Assembly: GCA_025358305.1 (NCBI GenBank)
Contig: JANYJZ010000032.1
Span: forward strand, 1 to 64,000
DNA: 64,000 bases
From: Ignavibacteriota bacterium
GTDB lineage: Bacteria > Bacteroidota > Ignavibacteria > UBA10030 > SZUA-254
Reading direction: 5' to 3'
Part shown: piece after piece, positions 16,380 to 26,975 of the stretch
Numbering within the stretch: position 1 is the first letter of the stretch
Layout: each line of letters begins with the position of its first letter
Notes under the pieces: generated by a model
What the model was told of the DNA's origin: nothing
The model's input: only the letters and a program-made list of their open reading frames with translations
The model's database searches: none
Translations under genes and position numbers: made by a program

Positions 16380-17759
16380 ATGCCGGACCATTCTTTACAG
16401 GCTGCTGTACGCGAGCATCTCCGGACCTCCGGGCTGCTCGGGAAGGGCGAAAAGGTCATCATCGCCGTCAGCGGCGGTGTCGACTCCATGGTGCTCCTCG
16501 ACCTCCTGTCGAAGCTCCGGGACGATCTCGGCCTCGAGGTCGCCGTGGCGCACTTCAATCACCTCCTCCGGGAGAAGGAATCGGACGACGACGAGTCGTT
16601 CGTGCGCGACGAGGCGAATCGGCGCGGCCTCGAATGCTACGTCGAACGCGCGAACACGCTCGGGCTCTCCGAGACGCGCAAGCTCTCCATCCAGGAGACG
16701 GCCCGAGACCTGCGCTACGGCTTCTTCAACAAGCTCCGGACCTCGCTCGGGTTCCAGAAGATCGCGACGGCCCACCACGCCGACGACAACGCGGAGACGA
16801 TCCTGTTCAACCTCATCCGCGGGGCGGGCGTGAGCGGACTCTCCGGGATCCCGGCGATGCGCCGCGACACGATGGTCATCCGCCCCCTCCTCTGCGTAAC
16901 CCGTGAAGAGATCCGCTCGTACGCCGACGCGCACACGGTCGGATTCCGAGAGGACTCGTCGAACCGCAAGAGCGATTACACCCGGAATTTCTTGCGGAAC
17001 GAGCTCATCCCCGAGATTCGGAAGAACATCAACCCCAACCTCCCGGCGACCCTCCTGAGGACCGGCGCGCTCTTCCACCAGCTCGAGGAGTACCTGCGCG
17101 ACGAGGCGGGGAAGGCCTTGCGGGGCATCATCGTCCGGCGCTCGGGTTCGGAGCTCGTCCTCGACCGGAACGGGCTCAACAACTTGCCGCTCTTTCTCAA
17201 GGAGCACATCCTCCTTCACACCGCGCGGGAGTTCGTCAACGTGGAGATCGACTTCGGGACGGTGCACGGTATGCTCAACATCCTCCAGTCCGAGACGGGG
17301 ACATTCTCCTCCCTCTCGAAGGACACCGTCTTTTACCGCGATCGTGACACGGTCGCGTTCCGCCGCATTCTTGCCATGGCGCCGTTCCGCTACCGTGCGG
17401 AGGTCGGGAAGGCATACACGTTCGACGTCTTCGGGATCGGCACGGAGATCGTTGCACAGGCGTCGTTCTCGGCCGACCGCAACGTCGAATTCGCCGACGC
17501 GGACCTCGTCGGACCCTCGCTCACCGTGCGGCCCTGGGCCGACGGCGACTGGTTCTTCCCCCTCGGCATGACCGAGAAGAAAAAGCTCAGCGACTTCTTC
17601 ATCGACGAAAAAGTCCCCTTATTCGAAAAACGGATGGTCCCCCTCCTCCTTTCCGGGGAGGAGATCGTCTGGGTCTGCGGCAAGCGGCTCGACGACCGGT
17701 TCAAGATCACGGAAAAGACCAGGACGATCGTGAAACTTTCATACACACCAACGAGATAA
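16380..17759 (+). CDS. tilS: tRNA(Ile)-lysidine synthase TilS
   Basis: 459 aa from the ATG at 16380; a GTG at 16371 is also in frame. The PP-loop motif SGGVDS is at residues 31-36. HFNHLLREKESDDDESF, the family signature HHADDNAETILFNLIRG and NRKSDYTRNFLRNELIP identify the N-type ATPase core. The C-terminal region (from about 370) matches the TilS tRNA-binding tail with WADGDWFFPLGM and KKLSDFF. It ligates lysine to C34 of tRNA-Ile(CAU), switching it from Met to Ile decoding of AUA. It heads tilS-hpt-ftsH, a gene order also known from Bacillus. Confidence 0.95.
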   Translation: MPDHSLQAAVREHLRTSGLLGKGEKVIIAVSGGVDSMVLLDLLSKLRDDLGLEVAVAHFNHLLREKESDDDESFVRDEANRRGLECYVERANTLGLSETRKLSIQETARDLRYGFFNKLRTSLGFQKIATAHHADDNAETILFNLIRGAGVSGLSGIPAMRRDTMVIRPLLCVTREEIRSYADAHTVGFREDSSNRKSDYTRNFLRNELIPEIRKNINPNLPATLLRTGALFHQLEEYLRDEAGKALRGIIVRRSGSELVLDRNGLNNLPLFLKEHILLHTAREFVNVEIDFGTVHGMLNILQSETGTFSSLSKDTVFYRDRDTVAFRRILAMAPFRYRAEVGKAYTFDVFGIGTEIVAQASFSADRNVEFADADLVGPSLTVRPWADGDWFFPLGMTEKKKLSDFFIDEKVPLFEKRMVPLLLSGEEIVWVCGKRLDDRFKITEKTRTIVKLSYTPTR

Positions 17760-17768
17760 GCATCCGGC

Positions 17769-18320
17769 ATGAAGAAAGAGATCACTGTCAACAACGAACG
17801 TTTCGTCCTCTACCTCAGCGAGACCAAGATCCAGACAAGGGTCAAGCAGCTCGGGCGCCAGATCAACAAGGAGTACAAGGGCCGGGTGCCCGTGTTCATC
17901 GGCGTCCTCAACGGCTCCTTCATCTTCCTGGCGGACCTCATTCGGCACATCACCATCGACTGCGAGATGGATTTCATGAAGCTCTCGAGTTACGGCGACG
18001 CAAAGATCAGTTCCGGGAACATCAAGATGCTGAAGGAGCTCAATTGCGACATCACCGACAGGGACGTCATCATCGTCGAAGACATCGTTGATTCGGGCCT
18101 TTCGGTCGATTTTATCATCAAACTCATCGGGCAACATAATCCTCGCTCTTTTAAAGTAATTTCCTTATTATATAAGAAGGATGCCCTCAAAGTAGAGGTT
18201 CCGATCCAGTATGTGGGTTTTCAGATCCCCAATCACTTTGTCATCGGATACGGCCTCGATTACGCCCAAAAGGTGAGAAATCTGAGAGGCATCTACAGGC
18301 TCGCAGACGAACATTCATAA
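17769..18320 (+). CDS. hpt: Hypoxanthine phosphoribosyltransferase
   Basis: 183 aa type I phosphoribosyltransferase. The PRPP-binding motif [10 protein letters not shown] is at about 103-112, with the flexible-loop region MKLSSYG upstream and the purine-binding [15 protein letters not shown] near the C-terminus. It salvages hypoxanthine and guanine to IMP and GMP in the cytosol. It begins 9 bp after tilS and is followed by ftsH 22 bp later. The tilS-hpt-ftsH arrangement is conserved in several phyla, and in Bacillus the TilS and HprT proteins have been linked to ftsH control. Confidence 0.95.
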   Translation: MKKEITVNNERFVLYLSETKIQTRVKQLGRQINKEYKGRVPVFIGVLNGSFIFLADLIRHITIDCEMDFMKLSSYGDAKISSGNIKMLKELNCDITDRDVIIVEDIVDSGLSVDFIIKLIGQHNPRSFKVISLLYKKDALKVEVPIQYVGFQIPNHFVIGYGLDYAQKVRNLRGIYRLADEHS

Positions 18321-18342
18321 GAAGGAATTCATACCTACGTCC

Positions 18343-20395
<2,053 letters not shown>

Positions 20396-20409
<14 letters not shown>

Positions 20410-21070
20410 GTCGGACCCACCGCCACAGGGCAAAAAGGGGAGCTACCGCGTCGAGATCATCCGCAAAGCGATCCACCTTTGCTCCGTGGCGATACCGATC
20501 TACTATTTTTTTACTCCCCGCGACATCGCCCTGCGCCTCTGCATCCCGGTGACGCTCCTGGCGGTCATCGTCGACGTCTCGCGGCACTATTACGCACCGC
20601 TCAAGAAGCTCTTCCACCGGACATTCGGATGGCTCTTGCGGAGCCACGAGACAGACCGCGACCGGAAGCGCCTGAGCGGCGCCACATGGGTCCTCATCTC
20701 CGCCACTCTCGCCATCTGGATCTTTCCAAAGATCATCGCCATCACCGGGTTCTGCGTCCTCATCGTCTCGGACATGGCGGCCGCCCTCATCGGCCGGCGC
20801 TTTGGCCGTCACACGTTCCTCGCCAAGACGCTTGAAGGGAGCGCGGCCTTCTTCGTCAGCGCACTTCTTGTCGTCGCGTTCCTCCCGAAGATCGAATACA
20901 CGATCGGGGAATACGCGATCGGCGCCGCGGCCGCCCTTGTCGCGACGGTGGTCGAGGCCCTCCCGGCGGACATCGACGACAATCTCTCGGTTCCCTTGAG
21001 CTTCGGTGCCGCCATGTGGGCGGGCTACTGGCTCCTCTATCCCGCCATGCAGATCTACCGGTTCGGCTGA
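20396..21070 (+). CDS. SEC59/DGK1/VTE5-type membrane kinase (dolichol/phytol kinase-like)
   Basis: 224 aa with about six transmembrane helices. Family features are RKAIHL near residue 24, the [15 protein letters not shown] box followed by [10 protein letters not shown] (about 125-150), and [16 protein letters not shown] near 190. Members are CTP-dependent kinases of dolichol, diacylglycerol or phytol, or are annotated as phosphatidate-cytidylyltransferase-like. A polyprenol or lipid substrate is likely but not defined. The ATG overlaps the end of ftsH by 14 bp, so it is co-expressed with the protease. Confidence 0.75.
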
Positions 21071-21074
21071 TCTT

Positions 21075-21548
21075 GTGCGCGCCTACCTTTCCGGCGGGAT
21101 GGAATACGCACTCGGCGAAGGCGCATCCTGGCGCAGCGCGCTGCAGGCCTGGCTCGAAGGGCGCTTGGGTCATTCGGTCTTCAATCCGAACGAGGAGAGC
21201 GAACGGTTCTTCGCCTCCCGGTACCCGGGCATCGACGTCCGGAAGCTGAAGTCGGAGAACATCCGAGACTATACCGAGATATTGCGCCTTTTAGTCGAAA
21301 TCGACACGCGAGAGATCGCCGAGCGCTCGGACTACGTCCTCTGCCTCTGGGACGACGGCGCCGTCAAGGGCGCGGGCACGAAGGGGGAACTCACGATCGC
21401 GAGCTTTTTCAAGAAGCCGGTCTACCTCGTTACGTCGCACCCACACCAGGAGATCCCCGGCTGGGTCTTGGGCTGCACGACGCGGATCTTCCGGGACTTT
21501 GATGCGTTGAAGGCCTTCCTCGTTCAGGAACACCCTCCGACGCCGTAG
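21075..21548 (+). CDS. Nucleoside 2-deoxyribosyltransferase-like protein
   Basis: 157 aa from GTG at 21075, 4 bp after the preceding stop; a longer frame would run well into that gene. The N-terminal RAYLSGGMEYA matches the substrate-binding strand of the family, FNPNEE follows, and the segment SDYVLCLWDDGAVKGAGTKGELTIASFFKKPVYLVT holds the expected Asp and the catalytic-type Glu (in GTKGEL). The fold is flavodoxin-like. Whether it acts on nucleosides, on nucleotides (like DNPH1) or on another N-glycoside is not readable. It sits between a lipid-kinase-like gene and a GroES-like gene. Confidence 0.65.
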   Translation: MRAYLSGGMEYALGEGASWRSALQAWLEGRLGHSVFNPNEESERFFASRYPGIDVRKLKSENIRDYTEILRLLVEIDTREIAERSDYVLCLWDDGAVKGAGTKGELTIASFFKKPVYLVTSHPHQEIPGWVLGCTTRIFRDFDALKAFLVQEHPPTP

Positions 21549-21578
21549 GAGGTTCACGGCGACAACGAAAGCAGACCT

Positions 21579-21962
21579 ATGGACATCGGCAAGAAGCAGA
21601 TCATGGTGGTGGGAGACAAGGTCCTCATCATCCCCGACACGGACAAGGACCGGACGGAACACGGGCTCTACCTTCCGCCGAGCGTGAAGGAGAAGGAGCG
21701 CGTCCAAAGCGGGTACATCTTCCGCGTCGGCCCCGGGTACCCTGTCGCGAATCCGAACTTCATCGACCAGGAATCATGGTCGACCGCGCCCAAGGATCCC
21801 GTAAAATACATACCGCTCCAGGTCGAAGAGGGGGACTATGCGCTCTTCCTCCGGGACCAGGCCATCGAGATCGAATATGACGGGAAGAAATACCTCATCG
21901 CGCCGCAATCGGCGCTCCTGCTCATCATCCGAAGGCCTCCCATCGGAGAAGTGAACGAATAA
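21579..21962 (+). CDS. Diverged GroES (Cpn10)-like protein
   Basis: 127 aa, longer than the usual 95-100 of GroES. VVGDKVLIIPDTD at the start, GLYLPPSVKEKERVQSGYIFRVGPG in the middle, and EEGDYALFLRDQAIEIEYDGKKYLIAPQSALLLII at the end follow the Cpn10 beta-barrel. An insert of about 25-30 residues (YPVANPNF ... KYIPLQ) separates the halves. The mobile-loop tripeptide that docks on GroEL (IVL in E. coli) is replaced by LYL. No groEL is nearby. It may be a co-chaperone paralogue or a repurposed Cpn10 fold; the real groES is probably elsewhere. Confidence 0.75.
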   Translation: MDIGKKQIMVVGDKVLIIPDTDKDRTEHGLYLPPSVKEKERVQSGYIFRVGPGYPVANPNFIDQESWSTAPKDPVKYIPLQVEEGDYALFLRDQAIEIEYDGKKYLIAPQSALLLIIRRPPIGEVNE

Positions 21963-22006
21963 AGGAAGGATGAGACTGCGCCGTTCCCTCACATTTGCCC
22001 TTCAGT

Positions 22007-23170
22007 TCATTCTTGTTCTCGCCGTTCGTATTCCCACTCATGGTCCCTCACCCTGATTCCCGTGTTTCCTTCAATCGCTCCGCGCGCAAGCGCGAGTAGG
22101 GCTGCGACGGTCAGGAGATAGGGCGCGATGAAGAATCGCGCGTCCGGAAGAGGGAAGACGAGTAAGCGGATAAAGACAAAAAGCATCGAGAGGGAGAGAA
22201 GATGAAGAATGCGGTCACTCCGCGAAGCAGCTCCCCTCCTCCCTTTCCATCGGACAATCGCGAGAACTACGGCTGCGCCGGAACACGCACTGAAGATCAA
22301 GAATGCGACGTTGTGCACCGCTGCCCACATTCCCTTCAAGACCCCCATCCCATACTCACGCAAGCCCAGGAGATCGAGGTCAGGTGACGCCATCCTGTCG
22401 ATAAACGTGAAGGTGAATGCGCTCCTCCACCCAGGATATCCGGCGTAGTAATTCACCGCGAAATAGAGGATAATCGAGAAGAGGAGTGAAAGTCCGATGG
22501 CGAGGCGCCGTGTCTTCCAGAGCACGAAAAGCGATACGCTCATCAACAGGATGAATGCGATAAGGTCCGTCCTCACCGTCACCAAGAGCGGCAGGAGGAA
22601 GAGGAGCAGGGAAGAATCCCTTAGGAAGAGATAGACGCTCGCCAGCACGAGCGCGAAGGCCAGTCCGTCCGGCGTGGACATCCCAGCCGTCTCCGGTAGT
22701 CCGAGCAACAGAGCGATAAGCGGGAGAACAAGCTGAAAGGGAGGAGAGAGGAGCCGCCGGGCAATAAGAAAGAGAAGCCAGATGCCGAAAGCCGCGGCGA
22801 CCGCGGAGATACAGTGCGTCGCGAAGACGATGTTCATGCCGAGCCGGGCCAAGATGGAAACGAGATACACGTACGCGACCCGCACCTTGTAGAACCGAAG
22901 CGTCTGCGCGAACGCTCCTGGGCTTGTACGCATGAGAACTCTGTACTGGGTGTCCGTCGGTCCCGGGGCAGCGTAGTGCTCGGTCCCCTCCACCCGCCCG
23001 ATCTCTGCATACGTCGAGGTATGCACCTGGAGAGTGTCCCCGGAGCCGAGCGCCTCGACGGCGCCCACGTAGCCGATGACGTCCCAGTTGTAGAGCGGGC
23101 GCGTGATACCGAAAACGAAGACGAACGCTCCGACGAGCACGAATGCAGATGCCGGCCAGAACGGACGCAT
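22007..23170 (-). CDS. Polytopic membrane protein, GT-C glycosyltransferase-like
   Basis: 387 aa with about ten hydrophobic helices. After the first helix comes NWDVIGYVGAVEAL, an acidic loop like the Asp-bearing first external loop of GT-C (PMT/ArnT/Alg) glycosyltransferases. A long soluble loop follows (about 55-100). The helices in the second half are rich in Leu/Ile/Phe. This resembles the many uncharacterised GT-C-type proteins of this phylum that use lipid-linked sugars, but no decisive motif is present. It lies 49 bp after the BI-1 gene and converges on the GroES-like gene. Confidence 0.6.
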   Translation of the reverse strand: MRPFWPASAFVLVGAFVFVFGITRPLYNWDVIGYVGAVEALGSGDTLQVHTSTYAEIGRVEGTEHYAAPGPTDTQYRVLMRTSPGAFAQTLRFYKVRVAYVYLVSILARLGMNIVFATHCISAVAAAFGIWLLFLIARRLLSPPFQLVLPLIALLLGLPETAGMSTPDGLAFALVLASVYLFLRDSSLLLFLLPLLVTVRTDLIAFILLMSVSLFVLWKTRRLAIGLSLLFSIILYFAVNYYAGYPGWRSAFTFTFIDRMASPDLDLLGLREYGMGVLKGMWAAVHNVAFLIFSACSGAAVVLAIVRWKGRRGAASRSDRILHLLSLSMLFVFIRLLVFPLPDARFFIAPYLLTVAALLALARGAIEGNTGIRVRDHEWEYERREQE

Positions 23171-23219
23171 CGGCGGCCTTAGAACACTCCCATCTTGGCG
23201 CCCGGAGAGCGCACGGCGT

Positions 23220-23930
23220 CTACTTTCTCTTCCCGAGGACCCGCAGGAGGAGGAGGAACAGATTGATGAAATCGAGGTAGAGTCTGAGGGCTCCGAGGAT
23301 CGCCCCCTTCTGCTCCGCCTCTCCCCCCTCGAGCGCTACGACACTCATGGCCTTGATCTTCTGGGTATCATACGCGGTGAGGCCGACAAAGATGAATATC
23401 CCAATGTACGTCGTGATCCAGTAGATCGTCGAATTATTGAGGAAGATGTTCACGACCGAGGCGATGATCATGCCGATCAAGCCCATGGCGAGGAACCCTC
23501 CCATGCTCGTGAGATCCCTCTTCGTCGTCCAGCCGTAGGCGCACATCACCCCGAACGTCCCGGCGCTCACGAGAAACGTCGACGAAAGCGACGAGGCCGT
23601 GTAGAGGAGGAACACCGACGAGAGCGTCACTCCGGTGAGCGCCGAATAGCCGACAAAGATCATCGTCGCCGTCGTGGCGCTCATAGCCGCTATGCGGGCG
23701 GAGAGCCAGATGACGAGCCCCAGCTGGGCGATGAGAAGCCCGTAGAAGACCATCTTGTTGCCAAAAATGAGTTCCAGCATTGCTTGGGACTGCACCGTGA
23801 GCATCGCCATGATCCCCGTGATGAAGAGCCCCGTGGCCATCCATCCATAGACCTTGCGGACAAACTCCCGCTGGACCTCTTCGGCCTGCTCCGCGGTCAT
23901 TACCTGCGGCGACAACATTCGGTCTTCCAT
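23220..23930 (-). CDS. Bax inhibitor-1 (BI-1/YccA) family membrane protein
   Basis: 236 aa with seven predicted transmembrane helices. A cytosolic N-terminus (VQREFVRKVYGWMATGLFITGIMAM) opens the protein, and the end FINLFLLLLRVLGKRK is the classic BI-1 finish. Members are pH-sensitive calcium-leak or stress proteins; E. coli YccA modulates FtsH. The ribosome site AAAGGG lies about 9 nt upstream of the ATG. The presence of ftsH 3 kb away on the other strand is suggestive but no more. Confidence 0.9.
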   Translation of the reverse strand: MEDRMLSPQVMTAEQAEEVQREFVRKVYGWMATGLFITGIMAMLTVQSQAMLELIFGNKMVFYGLLIAQLGLVIWLSARIAAMSATTATMIFVGYSALTGVTLSSVFLLYTASSLSSTFLVSAGTFGVMCAYGWTTKRDLTSMGGFLAMGLIGMIIASVVNIFLNNSTIYWITTYIGIFIFVGLTAYDTQKIKAMSVVALEGGEAEQKGAILGALRLYLDFINLFLLLLRVLGKRK

Positions 23931-23996
23931 GCGTTATTCCCTTTCTCTAAAATCCATACTGGTTGCAGCACATCATTGATCTCCCCGAGCAATTGC

Positions 23997-26027
23997 TCAC
24001 GGGACTGGCCCTTGTTCCCCGATCGCATCCATGACAAGCTCTGCGACGTCCTTCACTTTCACCGATTCCGTTGCCGCCTTTTCCTTCACGCCGTCGGTCA
24101 GCATCGTCATGCAGAACGGGCACGCCGTGCCGATCACGTCGGGGTTCTGGGCAAGGGCCTCCTCCGTGCGTTCGATGTTGACGCGCTTCCCGATCGTCTC
24201 TTCCATGAACATCCTCGCGCCGCCGGCGCCGCAGCAGAACCCCTTGTCCCTTGACCGGGGCATCTCCGAGGTGCTGATGCCGGGTATCGCCTCGATCGCC
24301 CTGCGGGGCTGGTCGTAGACGTCATTGTAGCGGCCGAGGTAGCACGAGTCATGATAGACCACCTTCGCACGATTCTCCCGTGTCAGGCGGATCTTCCCGG
24401 AATCGATGAGCCCGACGATGAAGTCCGTATGGTGGATCACCTCGTACGTGCCGCCGAACTGCGGGTATTCGTTCTTCAGGGTATTGAAACAGTGCGGGCA
24501 GGTCGTGACGATGGCCTTGACGTTGTATTTCTGCATCGTCGCGACGTTCTCCGTCATGAGGCTCTGGGCGACATACTCGTTCCCCGCCCTGCGTGCCGGG
24601 TCGCCCGTGCACTTCTCCTCCGTACCGAGGATCGCGAAGTTGATCTTTGCAATCTGCATAAGTTTCGCGAAGGACTGCGTCACCTTCCGGTACCGCGCGT
24701 CGTAGGCGCCGGCGCAGCCGACCCAGAAGAGCACCTCTGCGCTCGGATTGTCCGCGAGGCGCGGGATCGCGAGTCCGTCGGCCCAATCGGCGCGCGTCGC
24801 ATGGCTGAACGCCCACGGGGTGAAGTTTCGTTCCAGATTCTCGAACGTCGCCTGGAGCTCCTTCGGGAAGCGCGATTCGTTGAGAACGAGATAGCGCCGC
24901 ATGTCGACGATCGAATCGACATGCTCGATCATGACGGGGCACTCCTGGACGCAGGCCATGCACGTCGTGCAGGCCCAGAGCTCGTCGTCGGTGATGTAGT
25001 CGCCGATGAGCGACTTGCCGAACACCGCTGCGGCCGCGCCGTCCGTTCCCGCCTTTTCGGCCGTCATACCGGCGGCGAGGAGCGGCGCCTTCTCCATCGT
25101 CCTTTTGCGGATGTCCACGATGATCTTCTTCGGCGACAGGGGCTTCCCCGTTGCCGCCGCAGGGCAGGCAGCTGTGCAGCGGCCGCATTCCGTACACGTG
25201 TACCCGTCGAGCAACTGCTTCCAGGTGAAGTCCTCGACGTCCGACGCGCCGAACTTCGTCGCCGTCTCATCCTGGAGATTCAGCGACCGGAGCGTGCCGC
25301 GGGCGCCGAGCTTCGCGAAGAACGTATTCGGGATCGACGAAAGGATGTGAAAGTGCTTCGAGTATGGGAGGTAGTTCAGGAAGGCGAGGACGGCGAGAAT
25401 GTGCGTCCACCAGAAGGCGTGAAACCAACTTTCGGTCGCGGCTTCTGTCCCGCTGCGGAAGATCTGCGCAAGGGCCGACGATATGACGCGGTACTCCCCC
25501 CCGATCGGCTTGGCGAGGGCGATGCCCGCAGCGTTCTGGCCGAACATGGAGATCATGATACAAAGGATCGCCGCGAGGATGAACGTCGCGTCGAGCCGCG
25601 CGTGCCCCGATATGTCGAGGCGCTTCGGCGGCTTCACGTAGCGGCGGAAGAGGCCGAGAAGGGCCGATGCGACGACGAGGAGGCCGAGAATGTCCTGGAC
25701 AAGGACGAGCGGCCCGTAGAGCGGACCGAGGAACGAGAACGAGAAGCCCGGCACGATCCCCTCGCCGACGGTCTCGAGGATCGCCAGGAGGAGGACCATG
25801 AAACCCCAGAAGATGCAGAAATGCATCGCTCCGGCGAGGGGCTCCCTGAGGAGTTTCGTCTGGCCAAACGCGATGACGAGGACGTTCCTCATGCGCTCCA
25901 TCGGCGCGTCGGTGCGGTTGTCCGCTTTGCCGATCCGGAGATACGATATGACGCGCCGGACGCTCGACAGGAAGAACGCGATGGCGAGGGCGAGGATGAC
26001 GAGAAAAAGGACCGAGGTGTTGGTCAT
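23997..26027 (-). CDS. Membrane-anchored heterodisulfide-reductase-like Fe-S oxidoreductase
   Basis: 676 aa from the ATG at 26027; the frame extends upstream but without a fitting start. The N-terminal 260 residues hold about six TM helices with histidines (AMHFCIFWGF, WTHILAVLAFLNYLPYSKHFHI), like NarI/HdrE cytochrome b subunits. Next come two 4Fe-4S motifs (CTECGRCTAAC and CTTCMACVQEC), then two CCG domains (TCPHCFNTLKNEY, SCYLGRYNDVYD, GFCCGAGGARM). Such fused proteins pass electrons between a flavoprotein such as ETF and the quinone pool. No etfAB is in the window. It starts 23 bp after the PhzF gene. Confidence 0.85.
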   Translation of the reverse strand: MTNTSVLFLVILALAIAFFLSSVRRVISYLRIGKADNRTDAPMERMRNVLVIAFGQTKLLREPLAGAMHFCIFWGFMVLLLAILETVGEGIVPGFSFSFLGPLYGPLVLVQDILGLLVVASALLGLFRRYVKPPKRLDISGHARLDATFILAAILCIMISMFGQNAAGIALAKPIGGEYRVISSALAQIFRSGTEAATESWFHAFWWTHILAVLAFLNYLPYSKHFHILSSIPNTFFAKLGARGTLRSLNLQDETATKFGASDVEDFTWKQLLDGYTCTECGRCTAACPAAATGKPLSPKKIIVDIRKRTMEKAPLLAAGMTAEKAGTDGAAAAVFGKSLIGDYITDDELWACTTCMACVQECPVMIEHVDSIVDMRRYLVLNESRFPKELQATFENLERNFTPWAFSHATRADWADGLAIPRLADNPSAEVLFWVGCAGAYDARYRKVTQSFAKLMQIAKINFAILGTEEKCTGDPARRAGNEYVAQSLMTENVATMQKYNVKAIVTTCPHCFNTLKNEYPQFGGTYEVIHHTDFIVGLIDSGKIRLTRENRAKVVYHDSCYLGRYNDVYDQPRRAIEAIPGISTSEMPRSRDKGFCCGAGGARMFMEETIGKRVNIERTEEALAQNPDVIGTACPFCMTMLTDGVKEKAATESVKVKDVAELVMDAIGEQGPVP

Positions 26028-26050
26028 GTGCGCTTTGAGTGGTTCAGAGA

Positions 26051-26965
26051 TCAGACCGTGCTGTCGTTGAGCAGCATTTCCCCCTCCAGGACCGTGACGG
26101 CATTGCCGCCGATGCGGACGGAGGCGGGCTTTCCCTCCGCCACAACGAGTTCCACCCTCACTCTGCCGCGCCTTCCCATGGCGTCCCCCTGCTCCCCTTG
26201 AAAGACGCACGATCCGTCGGCGGCCTTCAGGACGCCGTTCTCAAAAAGGAGCACGCCGAGCGGCCCGTGAGCCGAGCCGGTCACCGGGTCCTCATTGATG
26301 CCCTGGTTCGGCGCGAAGAACCGTGAATGAACGGTCGATTCCCGCTCGATCGTTTCGAGCGTGTAGACGCAGAGGCCCTGGAGCTTCCGCGAGGTCAGAA
26401 AGTTCGCGATGCTGAGGAAGTTCGGTTTCATGGTAAAAAGGGTGTGGAGCCGTTTGACGGGAACGTAGAGATAGTCGTGCTTGAGGATCGGGATGTCCGT
26501 ATCGAACTCCGATATGGTGATGTTGAGAACGCGCAGAAGGTCGATCTTCAGGGGCGACGCCTTTTCGAACACCGGTATCGCCAGGCCGAGCATGATCGCG
26601 ATGCTCCCCTGGGTCTTCACGACTTCAACGGGGAGAACCCCGGAAGCCGTCTCGAGGTTGAACGAGAACTTCCCCTCCCCCTTCATACCGAACTTCCCCT
26701 CTTCTGCCAGGGCATGGAACCCCGCGATCGTGGCGTGGCCGCAGAGCGGTACCTCATTCGTGGGAGTGAACCAGCGGACGCGCAGGTCGGCGCCCGGCTT
26801 GGACGAGGAGAGGATGAATGCGGTCTCGGAGAGGCTCATTTCCCTGGCAATGCTCTGCATCTGTACGTCGGAGAGGCGGTCGGCGTCCACGACGACGCCC
26901 GCGGGGTTGCCGGTATATGGCGTCAGCGTAAAGGCGTCGACTTGCTTGATCTTGATCCTGTTCAT
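26051..26965 (-). CDS. PhzF-family isomerase/epimerase-like protein
   Basis: 304 aa with the diaminopimelate-epimerase-like double-barrel fold. VDAFTLTPYTGNPAGVV is at the start, the glutamate in LSETAFI (about 45) matches the general acid of PhzF, PLCGHATIAGFHAL follows near 75, and DPVTGSAHGPLGV is near 235. True PhzF acts in phenazine synthesis, but no other phz gene is present. Most homologues of this kind are of unknown substrate, so phenazine production should not be inferred. It sits between the DUF4905-type gene (10-bp gap) and the Fe-S membrane protein. Confidence 0.88.
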   Translation of the reverse strand: MNRIKIKQVDAFTLTPYTGNPAGVVVDADRLSDVQMQSIAREMSLSETAFILSSSKPGADLRVRWFTPTNEVPLCGHATIAGFHALAEEGKFGMKGEGKFSFNLETASGVLPVEVVKTQGSIAIMLGLAIPVFEKASPLKIDLLRVLNITISEFDTDIPILKHDYLYVPVKRLHTLFTMKPNFLSIANFLTSRKLQGLCVYTLETIERESTVHSRFFAPNQGINEDPVTGSAHGPLGVLLFENGVLKAADGSCVFQGEQGDAMGRRGRVRVELVVAEGKPASVRIGGNAVTVLEGEMLLNDSTV

Positions 26966-26975
26966 GCCGCTCCGA

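Noticed and set aside
26028..26210. A 61-codon N-terminal extension of the Fe-S membrane protein
   Set aside because: It is Gly/Arg-rich, overlaps the end of the PhzF-like gene and precedes a natural start (MTNTSVLFLV) of the first TM helix.
26051..26965. Phenazine biosynthesis
   Set aside because: Only a PhzF-family protein is present; none of the other phz genes is nearby, and most PhzF homologues act on unknown substrates.
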